Part shown: one piece after another, positions 43,051-51,603 of the stretch
How the letters are laid out: each line of letters starts with the position of its first letter
Numbering within the stretch: position 1 is the first letter of the stretch
Source of the DNA: Treponema sp.
GTDB lineage: Bacteria > Spirochaetota > Spirochaetia > Treponematales > Treponemataceae
Length of the DNA stretch: 64,000 nucleotides
Direction of reading: 5' to 3'
Assembly: GCA_017935745.1 (NCBI GenBank)
Contig: JAGBGX010000010.1
Coordinates: 1 to 64,000 of the forward strand
Notes under the pieces: generated by a model
The model's database searches: none
Told to the model about the DNA's origin: nothing
The model's input: only the letters and a program-made list of their open reading frames with translations
Made by a program: the position numbers and the translations under genes

Positions 43051-45886
43051 TTGCAAACCACGAGGAAGGGCTTTCAATCCAGTACTTTTTAAAGACACGC
43101 TTGATGTCGGCGGCTGATGTTTCCTTAATCTGGATGAGCTGCTTTAAATCGTAGTTTATGTCATTGAACTGAAGAATATTGTAGCCGAGCGTCAGAATTT
43201 GTCCTGCGCTTGTTTCCTGGGACTGGTATGTCTGATTGATGTAGGAATTCCGGTAGCTTTCCAAGTTGCTTTCCAGCGTGGAAAAGGAGTATGAGCCGTC
43301 TTCATTTGTTTTTTCCACAATGGAGCCTTCCGCCATATAAGTTCTTGCTTCTTTCATTGCCTTTGCAAATTCGGTGAAGTTTGAAACTTTGAACAGATGC
43401 TCAATTCCGTATGGTGCCTTTGAGCCGATTACATAGCTTTGCGGCGAGTAGCAGATTCCGTAATGCTCACGGACAACAGTAAACAGAATGTCAGTATACA
43501 TATTGCCGGCAAGAACGCACGGAATAAAGTCTGGACTGGTGTTTGCTGGAGAAGAAAAAATCCGGGTGATGTATGCGGTTCCTTCCGCTGAAGGATGCGT
43601 CAGAACTACGGGAGCATTGCTTTCAATGGAGACAGGCTTTATTTCTTTTTCAGCGTTTTTTTCCGCCGGGCTGAATTTCATTTTTCCGATGGAAGCTTCA
43701 AGCTTTTTCAAGAGGGAGCCGGAGCTGATTTTTCCAGAAACAACAATGGAAAAATTTCCGCCGCCTGTGATTTTCCTGTGATGAGCCTTCAGGTTTTCCA
43801 CGGTAATGTTTTGAATCGAAAGCGGGGTTACAATTGTTTTTGCTTCATACGGATGGCCTTTGTAGACGGTGTCTGAGATTGTGTAGGAAAGGAGCGATTC
43901 TGGATTGTTAAGAAGGCTTTGAATGTTCTGCCGGATTCTGTTCATTGTGTTTTCATATTCGTCCTGGGCAAAAGCAGGATGCAAAAATCCGTCAATAAAA
44001 ACAGGAAGCATTTTTTCAAAATGCTTGTCAAGCGCATTCAGGTAAAGGGCGCTTCCAGAGAGCTTGGAAAAATATCCGATGCTTGCATTTGTGTCATAGG
44101 AAAGCTCAGTCCGCTTTTTATGGGAAAACTGCCTGGAGCCTGATGACATAAATGAAAACAGCGTTGTTTCAAGGCCTGATGTTTCCGGGGTGAGATTTTC
44201 AACACCGCCCGGACAAAGAATCGCGATGGAAATGATTTTGTTTTCCGTGTGATTTATATAGACGGGAATGCCGTTTTTCAATCTGGCTGTCTCTATGTCT
44301 CTGGCTGAAACGCCGCTCTGCTTTTGTCTGGATATGCTGCTTTCGGGAATGTAAATGCTGCTGTCAGCACGGAATGCTTTTGCTTGAGCCGCATCTTTTT
44401 TTTCAGGCTGAAAAGCATCTTTTTGCCACCACAGTTTTTCATCAGGAGAAATTTCATAAAAATTCAGGCTGCGGAATTCTTCTTTTGTTTCTTCATATAC
44501 ATTCGGATTTACAAGGACGCTTACCAGCGGATATTTTCCAGCCAGATATTTTTCTGCCGCTTTTTTCACATCTTCCTGAGTTACTTTTGCAAGGTTTTCA
44601 TAGTAACTGTAAAAATAATCTGCGCTTGTATTGACCCACCAGCTCCGCAGGCTTGTCAGCAGCCCGGATGCAGTTTCTGTGCTTTGAGCCTGGCTGTCCT
44701 TGAGCCTGCTGATGATTTTTTCCTTATATGAGCCTGTGTACAGTTTTTTTTCGCTTAGGACTTCAGGAATAATTTCACTTTGGATTTTGCTGAGCATTTT
44801 TTCGCAGCGGCGCGCAAGATCATTTTTTGTATCTGACATCATCGTTCCGAATTCAATAAGCGCGTTTGCCCGCACTGTTGCGAACTGCGCCCATGAACTG
44901 GTGAAGTCCGGGATGCCCAGCTCCTTGTCTTTAAAAAGCCGCTGCATGAATATTCCGTCAGGCTCGTTCAGCAGGTACGTAAGATAATCAACGGCATACG
45001 TGTCCTCCACGTTAAAATCCGCATCCGGCCCTCTGAACTGAATCAGAACCTGCGCAAGTTCTTCCGTGATTTTGTCGAACGGCATCACGCAGAATTCAGC
45101 TGAAGCAAATGGCGCGGTGTTTTGCTGAATTGTATTTTTCGGAGGAATGTTTCCGTTGTTGCTCCAGGAGCCGAATATTTTTTTTACAAGCTTGTATGTT
45201 TCATCAGGATTCACATCTCCGCCGACAAAAAGCGCCGCGTTTGACGGAATGTAATATTCGCTCTGGATGCCGCGGAGCTGCTGCACAGACGCATTTTTTA
45301 CGGCTTCAAAGGAGCCGCCTGAGTCTGTTTTGTATGGCGCGTCAGGAAAAAGCCTGGAATTCAGGTATTTGTAAAATACGCTTGCAGGATCTGCCTTGCT
45401 TCCTTCAATTTCAGAAAGCACGACTTTTTTTTCGTTTTGAAGCTCGCGTTCTTCAATCAGAGGCGAACGGATTGCGGCATTCCAAAATGCAAGCCCTTCT
45501 TCGAGCCTGTCAGACGGAATTGTAAAGAAATAGTTGACGTGATTTATGCCGGTTGAACCGTTCCAGCTTGCAACTCCGAGGTTTGAAAGCGCCCTGTTTA
45601 CAGACGCGGCATCTTTGTACAGGCTGTTTCCCTTGAACATCATGTGCTCATACAGATGGAACAGGCCCGCAGTTTCGGGCGTTTGCGTTATGGCTCCAGC
45701 TTTGACCGCGATTTCAATGTATGCAAGCGGAACCGTGTGATTTTCAGCCACAAAAAGCGAAAGTCCGTTTTCCAGCTTGTATTCGTACAGATTTTCTACA
45801 GGAGTCTTTTCTGCGGAAGCTGCAAAAAAAGAAAAGAGTACAAGGATGAATGCGATGAGCCTGACGCTGCCTTTGTGTGTCTTCAT
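43001..45886 (-). CDS. M16-family zinc metallopeptidase (pitrilysin-like), exported
   Basis: A 961-residue two-half peptidase. The signal peptide MKTHKGSVRLIAFILVLFSFFAASA has an ASA-type cut. The inverted zinc motif HxxEH is in FHLYEHMMFKG (His77, Glu80, His81), with a downstream ligand in NEKKVVLSEIEGSKADP. The second half (about residue 520 on) repeats the fold without the zinc motif (RLKNGIPVYINHTENKIISIAILCPGG), the usual inactive-half arrangement that closes around the substrate peptide. Length fits a single-chain pitrilysin/PqqL-like enzyme. It would degrade peptides outside the cytoplasm. It stands alone, converging with recQ. Confidence 0.88.
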   Translation of the reverse strand: MKTHKGSVRLIAFILVLFSFFAASAEKTPVENLYEYKLENGLSLFVAENHTVPLAYIEIAVKAGAITQTPETAGLFHLYEHMMFKGNSLYKDAASVNRALSNLGVASWNGSTGINHVNYFFTIPSDRLEEGLAFWNAAIRSPLIEERELQNEKKVVLSEIEGSKADPASVFYKYLNSRLFPDAPYKTDSGGSFEAVKNASVQQLRGIQSEYYIPSNAALFVGGDVNPDETYKLVKKIFGSWSNNGNIPPKNTIQQNTAPFASAEFCVMPFDKITEELAQVLIQFRGPDADFNVEDTYAVDYLTYLLNEPDGIFMQRLFKDKELGIPDFTSSWAQFATVRANALIEFGTMMSDTKNDLARRCEKMLSKIQSEIIPEVLSEKKLYTGSYKEKIISRLKDSQAQSTETASGLLTSLRSWWVNTSADYFYSYYENLAKVTQEDVKKAAEKYLAGKYPLVSVLVNPNVYEETKEEFRSLNFYEISPDEKLWWQKDAFQPEKKDAAQAKAFRADSSIYIPESSISRQKQSGVSARDIETARLKNGIPVYINHTENKIISIAILCPGGVENLTPETSGLETTLFSFMSSGSRQFSHKKRTELSYDTNASIGYFSKLSGSALYLNALDKHFEKMLPVFIDGFLHPAFAQDEYENTMNRIRQNIQSLLNNPESLLSYTISDTVYKGHPYEAKTIVTPLSIQNITVENLKAHHRKITGGGNFSIVVSGKISSGSLLKKLEASIGKMKFSPAEKNAEKEIKPVSIESNAPVVLTHPSAEGTAYITRIFSSPANTSPDFIPCVLAGNMYTDILFTVVREHYGICYSPQSYVIGSKAPYGIEHLFKVSNFTEFAKAMKEARTYMAEGSIVEKTNEDGSYSFSTLESNLESYRNSYINQTYQSQETSAGQILTLGYNILQFNDINYDLKQLIQIKETSAADIKRVFKKYWIESPSSWFAITGPDEKTKLIFSPEQ

Positions 45887-46025
45887 AGTGTTATTGTACC
45901 TCGTTTTTTCAGCTGCTAAAGAACTGCTTTGTCCTATAAAAAAACAGCGGCAGCGGACAAAAAGTTACCGGCGAAAAAAATCACGCTGCGCTTTTTTCCA
46001 TTCGAGAAAACTCAAAATGCTTTCT

Positions 46026-46065
46026 GCCGGATTCCGGCGGGCTGGCTGGAATCCGGCTGTTTTTT
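46026..46065. terminator. Hairpin at the 3' end of copA (T-run on the plus strand)
   Basis: GCCGGATTCC (46026-46035) pairs with GGAATCCGGC (46048-46057). The T-run (46060-46065) follows on the plus strand, while copA is on the minus strand. It therefore looks oriented against antisense or convergent transcription into copA, although it may also mark the copA 3' end. Confidence 0.5.
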
Positions 46066-48586
46066 ATCCGATGAATTTGTACCCTGCTTTTTCTACAGCT
46101 GCCCTGAGCTTTTTTTCATCGACTTCCTTTGAAAGCTTCAGCACGACTTCCCCTTTTTCGTGGCTTGCCGATGCTTCTTCAACACCCTTGATTTTTTCAA
46201 GAGCTTCCTTTACATGAGCTTCGCAGTGAGAGCATTTCAGCCCTTCAACTGAAATGATTTTTTCTGTTGCTGCCATACCAGCCTCCTTTTGCTTTTTATT
46301 TTTTTCAGTCAGTTTATGAGGATTGAAAAAATTCAGCCTCAGCGAATTTGTCACCACACAGAAGCTTGAAAGGCTCATTGCCGCGGCCGCGAACATGGGA
46401 TTCAGGCTCCAGCCGAAAGCGTGGTAATAGGCTCCGGCAGCCAGCGGAATTCCGGCGATGTTGTAAAAGAACGCCCAGAACAGATTTTCGCGGATGTTTT
46501 GAAGCGTTTTTCTGCTGAGCCTGATTGCCGCCGGAACATCCCGCAGCGAATTTTTCATAAGCACAATGTCAGCCGCATCGATTGCAATGTCGCTTCCGGC
46601 TCCGATTGCAATTCCTACATCGGCAGCTGTCAAGGCGGGCGCATCGTTGATTCCGTCTCCGACCATAGCAGTTTTTCCGCTTGCCTTGAGCTGTGAAACT
46701 GCCTGTTCCTTTCCGTCGGGAAGAACTTCTGAAATGATGCTTTTGACTCCCGCTTTTTTTCCGATGGCCTGCGCTGTCTGTTCATTGTCGCCGGTAATCA
46801 GTACTGTGTTGATTCCCATTGACTGCAAGTCTTCAATGGCAGCTGGACTGTCTTCCTTGATTACGTCCGCAACGGCAATAAGCCCGAGCAGCCGGTTCCC
46901 GCTGCAAAACAGAAGCGGCGTTTTTCCTTCCGAAGAAATTGCAGCGGCAGTTTCCTTGATTGCGCCCAGGCTGCATTTTTCTCCGATGAACTTCACGCTT
47001 CCGCCGAACAAAACGGTTCCGCCGGATGTTCCCGAAAGTCCGTTGCCCGGGAGCGAAGTGAAATTTTCTATCTGAAGAAATTCCGCTTTGCTGATAATCT
47101 GTTTTTCCTGGTTGAAGCTGACAACTGCCTTCGCCAGCGGATGCTCGCTTTTTGCCTCAAGCGAGACAGCGGCCTGCAAAAGCTCCCTTTCTGAAATTCC
47201 GTCCGCAGGAACAATGTCTGTAACTTCCGGCTCGCCTTTTGTTACTGTTCCTGTCTTGTCAAGGGCGACCGTTTTTATTCTTCCTGTTTCTTCAAGAGCC
47301 GCCGATGTCTTGAACAGAATTCCGTTTTTTGCGCCGATTCCGTTTGCGACCATGATTGCGACAGGAGTTGCAAGTCCCAGCGCGCACGGACAGCTTATCA
47401 CAAGGACTGAGATTGCGCGTGACAATGCAAAGCTGAATTCCGCGCCCGCAAGAATCCATGCAAGGAAAGATGCTGCTGCGATGACAACTACGGAAGGCAC
47501 GAAAATTCCTGAGACTTTGTCTGCCGTTTTTGCAATCGGCGCTTTTGTTGCGGCTGAATCGCTTACAAGCTGAATAATCTGGGAAAGCGTTGTGTCCTGT
47601 CCGACTTTTTCAGCCTTGCATTTTAAAAAGCCGTTTATATTCAGTGTTGCTGATGTGACGGTGCTTCCGCGGCTCTTGTCGGACGGAATGCTTTCTCCGG
47701 TGAGAGCCGATTCATTTACTGAAGACTCGCCTTCAATGACAGTACCGTCTGCCGGAATTTTTTCGCCGGGCTTTACAATGAAAATATCTCCAATGAGAAT
47801 TTCATCAGCCGGAATAACAGTTTCTGTTCCGTTTCGGATGACAGTTGCTGATTCCGGGGCAAGATTTAAAAGCCCTTTCAGCGCGCTGGTTGTTTTTCCT
47901 TTTGAAACTGATTCCAGCAGCTTTCCAACGGTAATAAGTGTCACTATCATCGCTGCGCTTTCAAAATACAATCCGTGAAGATATGCCTGCGCATCAGTTC
48001 CATTGCCTTTTGCAAGAGCATCCGTCATGATAAACAGAACGGCAAGGCTGTATGCGAACGAAGCTCCTGAGCCGAGCGCAACGAGTGTGTCCATATTCGG
48101 CGCGCCGTGAAAGAGGCTTTTTGTTCCGCTTATGAAAAATTTCCGGTTGATAAAAAGAATGGCAGATGCCAGAAGAAGCTGAAGAATTCCGTTTGCAGCA
48201 GGGTTCCCCTGAAAAAACTGCGGGAGCGGCCAGTTCCACATTGTGTGTCCCATTGAAAAGTACATGAGCGCGCACAGAAAAACCGCAGAGCATGCGAGCC
48301 GTTTCTTTAAATGTTCTGTCTCGCTGTCTTCCAGCAGTTTTTTCTGCTCTTCAGCAGAAGCAGCAGACTGAGCCTGCTGTTTTTTTGTTCCGATGATTTT
48401 TGCGCTGTAGCCGGCTTTTTTCACTGCGCTTGTAATAGAAGATTCGCTTGCGTTTCCTTCAACTGCCATTGAATTTGTGAGCAAATTCACAGTGCATGAA
48501 GTGACACCCTTGACTTTTGAAACTGCTTTTTCTACGCGTGCTGCACAGGCTGCGCAGCTCATTCCTGTAACCGAAAATTTTTCCAT
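46064..48586 (-). CDS. copA: Copper-exporting P1B-type ATPase with C-terminal CopZ-like domain
   Basis: An 840-residue P-type ATPase. An N-terminal heavy-metal domain has GMSCAAC (residues 8-14). The membrane CPC motif is SCPCALGLATP, phosphorylation is at DKTGT, and the hinge is MVGDGINDAPALTAADVG; an HP motif (SEHPLAKA) is present. These define copper(I) export. Unusually, residues 771-840 are a complete second metal-binding domain with GLKCSHC, fused after the last helix and resembling a free CopZ chaperone. A strong internal ribosome-binding site precedes Met771 (see 46274-46290). The csoR repressor gene lies upstream with about 83 bp between. Confidence 0.93.
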   Translation of the reverse strand: MEKFSVTGMSCAACAARVEKAVSKVKGVTSCTVNLLTNSMAVEGNASESSITSAVKKAGYSAKIIGTKKQQAQSAASAEEQKKLLEDSETEHLKKRLACSAVFLCALMYFSMGHTMWNWPLPQFFQGNPAANGILQLLLASAILFINRKFFISGTKSLFHGAPNMDTLVALGSGASFAYSLAVLFIMTDALAKGNGTDAQAYLHGLYFESAAMIVTLITVGKLLESVSKGKTTSALKGLLNLAPESATVIRNGTETVIPADEILIGDIFIVKPGEKIPADGTVIEGESSVNESALTGESIPSDKSRGSTVTSATLNINGFLKCKAEKVGQDTTLSQIIQLVSDSAATKAPIAKTADKVSGIFVPSVVVIAAASFLAWILAGAEFSFALSRAISVLVISCPCALGLATPVAIMVANGIGAKNGILFKTSAALEETGRIKTVALDKTGTVTKGEPEVTDIVPADGISERELLQAAVSLEAKSEHPLAKAVVSFNQEKQIISKAEFLQIENFTSLPGNGLSGTSGGTVLFGGSVKFIGEKCSLGAIKETAAAISSEGKTPLLFCSGNRLLGLIAVADVIKEDSPAAIEDLQSMGINTVLITGDNEQTAQAIGKKAGVKSIISEVLPDGKEQAVSQLKASGKTAMVGDGINDAPALTAADVGIAIGAGSDIAIDAADIVLMKNSLRDVPAAIRLSRKTLQNIRENLFWAFFYNIAGIPLAAGAYYHAFGWSLNPMFAAAAMSLSSFCVVTNSLRLNFFNPHKLTEKNKKQKEAGMAATEKIISVEGLKCSHCEAHVKEALEKIKGVEEASASHEKGEVVLKLSKEVDEKKLRAAVEKAGYKFIG
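46274..46290 (-). promoter_or_regulatory. Internal ribosome-binding site and start codon for a free CopZ
   Basis: On the minus strand AAAAGGAGG (46290-46282), 5-nt spacer, ATG (46276-46274), in frame with copA. Translation from here would yield a 70-residue copper chaperone identical to the CopA tail. The quality of this site is equal to that of real gene starts in the window. Confidence 0.6.
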
Positions 48587-48669
48587 ACCGTTTCCTTAGG
48601 ATAATCGTTGCGGAAATTCCGGCTTTCTTCTTGCGGCCGGATTGTTTGCAGGCTTTTGCTTTTTCCCGG

Positions 48670-48984
48670 CTATTTCATAAGCTTTGGAAGCATCTGAACA
48701 AGCTCGTCAATTACTTCATCATTTCCGTTCCTGATTCCGTCTGCAACACAGCTTTTTATGTGAGCTGCAAGAATTTCCTTTGCAAAGGAATTGAAGGCAG
48801 CCTGTCCTGCTGAAATCTGAATCAGAATATCCGTGCAATACGCATTTTCATCAATCATTTTCTTTATGCCGTTTATCTGGCCTTCAAGCCTGCTCAGGCG
48901 GTTTTTCAGCTTCCGTACTTCTTCCGGCGAGCGGACTTTTGTCTTTGCTATGCAGCAGCATTTTTTTTCGTTTTCTTCTTGCAT
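48670..48984 (-). CDS. csoR: CsoR-type copper-sensing repressor
   Basis: A 104-residue all-helical repressor of the CsoR/FrmR (DUF156) family. The helix LKNRLSRLEGQINGIKKMIDENAYCTDILIQISAGQAAF carries the first copper ligand (Cys in NAYC), and AAHIKSCVADGI supplies the His and second Cys, the Cys-His-Cys set of copper CsoRs. A cysteine triplet near the N-terminus (KKCCCIAK) is extra. It precedes copA on the same strand and has a promoter with a CsoR-like operator at 49132-49160, so it probably represses itself and copA until copper(I) binds. Confidence 0.9.
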   Translation of the reverse strand: MQEENEKKCCCIAKTKVRSPEEVRKLKNRLSRLEGQINGIKKMIDENAYCTDILIQISAGQAAFNSFAKEILAAHIKSCVADGIRNGNDEVIDELVQMLPKLMK

Positions 48985-49131
48985 AAAGTTCTCCTATTTG
49001 AAAAAGTTTGCAACGCAGACTTTAAGTAGATAAAAACTGCGCTATTTTAGCAGTTTTATCTTACTTTCCTGTTTGTGCTGAACTCTCGAAAAAATCTCTG
49101 AAAATGAATTTTTCAAGATGTCCTGTACTAT

Positions 49132-49160
49132 AATATATACACACAGGGGGTATATGTCAA
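49132..49160 (-). promoter_or_regulatory. csoR promoter with overlapping CsoR-like operator
   Basis: On the minus strand TTGACA (49160-49155), 17-bp spacer, TATATT (49137-49132). The spacer contains TATACCCCC followed by a TGTGTGTATA arm, close to the pseudo-palindromic GC-rich operators bound by CsoR. It lies about 150 bp before the csoR ATG. Confidence 0.65.
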
Positions 49161-49242
49161 TATCAGCGTGCTTTTTTTTTCAAAAAATGCTTCTCTTTTT
49201 TTCTTTTCTTGAATATGATATAAAGCGAAGAGGTTTTGCCTT

Positions 49243-49785
49243 ATGAAATTGTTTTCAGATAGACTGTGCACACAAAAAGGAAAGAGGCGCGGCGCTTTTT
49301 TTCTGTCTGCTGCTGTGTTTTTTTTCTGCTGGAATTTGTGCTCTTGCGCTACAGCTCCAGCTGCTGCCGTTCCTGCACAGAAGCCGGTGCGGCAGGCTGT
49401 TCTGAAAATGTATGACAACTGCCCGGAGCTTACCGCCTCGCTTGCAGCTCAGGTTGAGCTTAAGGCTACGATGGAAAACTATGCGGGAGTCACAGCTGCT
49501 GTTTGCAGCGTTCCTCCGTCTTTAGAGGAAATGGCTCCTGTGTGCGAGTATTTCTCTTTCTGTGAAAAAATCAGAAAATCGCTTGAAGATTTTTCAGGAA
49601 AAAAGTATTTCCTTGAATTTAACTCAAAAAGCGACAAGTCTGGAATTCCTCTGGATCTTTCAAGCAGTTCTGCGGCCTTGCAGTCTGCTGCCCGTTTGAT
49701 TCAGTCTGATGAAACTGAAATATATGCGTTTTACTCGTGCAGGGAGCCTGATGCTCCGGCCAGTGAGCACAGAAAAGGGCTGTAA
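49243..49785 (+). CDS. Lipoprotein of unknown function, 180 residues
   Basis: The N-terminus is basic (KGKRRGAF), then hydrophobic (FLSAAVFFFCWNL), ending in the lipobox LCSCAT, so it is a probable lipoprotein with Cys near residue 35. The mature part has an Ala/Pro-rich linker followed by a mostly helical, cysteine-containing region (MYDNCPELTASLAAQVELKATMENYAG, AAVCSVPPSLEEMAPVCEYFSFCEKI). No family is recognised. GAAGAGG lies before ATG 49243. It is divergent from the csoR promoter and convergent with the nuclease gene. Confidence 0.65.
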   Translation: MKLFSDRLCTQKGKRRGAFFLSAAVFFFCWNLCSCATAPAAAVPAQKPVRQAVLKMYDNCPELTASLAAQVELKATMENYAGVTAAVCSVPPSLEEMAPVCEYFSFCEKIRKSLEDFSGKKYFLEFNSKSDKSGIPLDLSSSSAALQSAARLIQSDETEIYAFYSCREPDAPASEHRKGL

Positions 49786-49844
49786 GCCCGGCTGCAATTC
49801 CGGGAAAACGGAGCGTGCCGCAGAATCTTTGCATCGGGATCCGT

Positions 49845-50849
49845 TCATTGGTTTTGGAGCCGCACAATGCAGCTTATGGGCAGATGGTCGCTGTAGCCTT
49901 TTTTGTTCCAAAGCGAGTATTTGTACGGGATGAATGTTTCTTTTTGGCACCATGGCCCGTCTGTCTCGGGAAAAAAACGCTCGGCCTGAATATTTCCTGC
50001 GAGGAACATATTGTCAATTCTGGACCATTCCCCGCGGAAATAGTAGCTTCCCGGTTCGGCCAGCCGGCCTGAAGGGAAAAACCAGAGGGCTTCTGCTTCA
50101 GTTCCGCCGCCGGAAAATGTTCCGTTGCTCATGGTGCGGAGCAGGATTGCTTTGTTTTCAAGGATCAAAAAGTCATGGATATCCCTGTTGAAGTCGCCGA
50201 GCATCAGGACAGGAAATCCGTTTTGCACAGCCTGTGCTGCGTAAACAGCGAGCTGGCTTTCCGCCCTGTTCCGCCATTTTTCAGTGGCTTCTTCCCCGCC
50301 GCTCTTGCTTTTCCAGTGGTTCACAAAAATGCAAAGATTCCTGCCGGCACAGCAGAGCGTCACTTCCATCAGCGGACGCATTCTCGGCATTTTTTCATTC
50401 TCGCTCCGTATGTCAAGGGAATGAAGCTTCATTTCTGTCAGTGGATGCCGGGAAAGAATGCCGCATCCGATTGAGTTTCCGCGTTCCTTTGCAAAGCAGG
50501 CATAGCGGTACACTTTTTTGGAATTCCATTCTCCTGCAAGAAAATTGCTTATGTCGTAAAGGACTTTTTCATTTTCAAGTTCTTCCATTGCAATCACATC
50601 GGAATCAAGCGACTTGATTGCCGCGCAGAGCCGCCTGAGCCGTTCTTCGTATGCTTCTTTTCCCCATCCGCTGCTTTTTACAAATTCCTGATACTCTGTT
50701 CCGTCCGTGTGCGCGTCAAAAAATGTCTGCACATTCCAGTTTGTTATTTTTACAGCCGAATTTCCGGCTTGCGTTTTGCTGCATGAAGCGACGGACACAG
50801 CGGCAGCAAGCAGTGCGGCAAGAAGCGGAATGCTTTGCGTTTTTTTCAT
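49845..50849 (-). CDS. Endonuclease/exonuclease/phosphatase-family lipoprotein
   Basis: A 334-residue exported protein with lipobox SVASC (Cys near residue 23). The EEP (DNase I-like) fold is marked by ITNWNVQTFF, the metal-binding Glu in IAMEELEN, VNHWKSKSGG, the GDFNRDIHD catalytic Asp-Asn pair, and YSDHLPI near the C-terminus. These enzymes cleave phosphodiesters of nucleic acids or phosphate esters; the substrate is not fixed by sequence. An extracellular nuclease for nutrient scavenging is plausible. The start ATG 50849 has GGGGAG upstream; the longer frame from 50900 would bury the signal peptide. Confidence 0.82.
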   Translation of the reverse strand: MKKTQSIPLLAALLAAAVSVASCSKTQAGNSAVKITNWNVQTFFDAHTDGTEYQEFVKSSGWGKEAYEERLRRLCAAIKSLDSDVIAMEELENEKVLYDISNFLAGEWNSKKVYRYACFAKERGNSIGCGILSRHPLTEMKLHSLDIRSENEKMPRMRPLMEVTLCCAGRNLCIFVNHWKSKSGGEEATEKWRNRAESQLAVYAAQAVQNGFPVLMLGDFNRDIHDFLILENKAILLRTMSNGTFSGGGTEAEALWFFPSGRLAEPGSYYFRGEWSRIDNMFLAGNIQAERFFPETDGPWCQKETFIPYKYSLWNKKGYSDHLPISCIVRLQNQ

Positions 50850-50978
50850 TTTTCTCCCCTGAATCTTGTGCTGAATGTTCACCGTATATATATCCGTCAT
50901 TAAAAAAAATATGCATCATAAGAAAAAAATCTGTAGACCAAAAAAAGGAAACATTCTACAATTATATATTGAAGAAAA

Positions 50979-51584
50979 TTGAATGATATTCCTGAGCCTG
51001 CAAAGCGGCGGCTGGTGCTTTTGGAGCGGCTGCTTTCAGGCTATGATGAAAAAACGATAACGTCCCAGAAAATTGAGCAGCTTACGGGCTGGAGCTCGGC
51101 TGTTGTCCGGCGCGACATTGCTGCGCTCAAAATTCATTGCGGCGCGACAAACGGCTACAGGACTGAGGAGCTTAGAAATCACCTTGAAAAACTTTTCGGC
51201 GAAAAAAAGGAAAGCCTGAAATGCTGCATTGTGGGGCTTGGCAGAATGGGGCAGGCGCTTCTGGATGCTTCCGAGCTGTATGACACTCCGTTTAAAATTG
51301 TTGCCGGGTTCGACTCCAGTGTGAACAAGACGGAAGTCTTGAGCTCCTCGTTTCCGCTTCATCCGACAACGCTGATGAAAAAAATCATCCGTGAAGAGTC
51401 AATTTCCTACGGAATTCTCACAGTTGATGCCGAAGAGGCGCAGCCGCTCACCGAAGCGCTTGTTGACTGCGGCATAAAGGGAATTGTCAATTACACTCCG
51501 TGTGTCCTGAGCGTTCCGCCGTCAGTGTCTGTAGAAAATGTGGGGCTTTTGACTGCCTTGGAAACGCTTGCTATTTCGTTATAA
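50979..51584 (+). CDS. rex: Rex-type redox-sensing repressor
   Basis: A 201-residue protein of the Rex family. The N-terminal winged helix reads IPEPAKRRLVLLERLLSGY, then QLTGWSSAVVRRDIAALKIHCGATNGYRTEEL. The NAD(H)-binding Rossmann motif is CCIVGLGRMGQALL, followed by the Asp in AGFDSSVNKTE. The C-terminal GIVNYTPCVLSVPPSVSVENVGL matches Rex dimer-swap regions. Rex senses the NADH/NAD ratio and represses fermentation and respiration genes. A TTG start at 50979 is used with a weak GAAG site; no in-frame ATG fits. Two Rex-compatible palindromes lie upstream of serC (54697-54847). Confidence 0.85.
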   Translation: MNDIPEPAKRRLVLLERLLSGYDEKTITSQKIEQLTGWSSAVVRRDIAALKIHCGATNGYRTEELRNHLEKLFGEKKESLKCCIVGLGRMGQALLDASELYDTPFKIVAGFDSSVNKTEVLSSSFPLHPTTLMKKIIREESISYGILTVDAEEAQPLTEALVDCGIKGIVNYTPCVLSVPPSVSVENVGLLTALETLAISL

Positions 51585-51596
51585 CCGTGTTATAAT
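51568..51596 (+). promoter_or_regulatory. Extended -10 promoter of the protease gene, inside the rex 3' end
   Basis: TTGCTA (51568-51573), 17-bp spacer, TGT plus TATAAT (51588-51596). The ATG at 51604 is 8 bases after the -10 box and lacks a ribosome-binding site, so the message is probably leaderless. Confidence 0.55.
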
Positions 51597-51603
51597 TTTC
51601 CTT

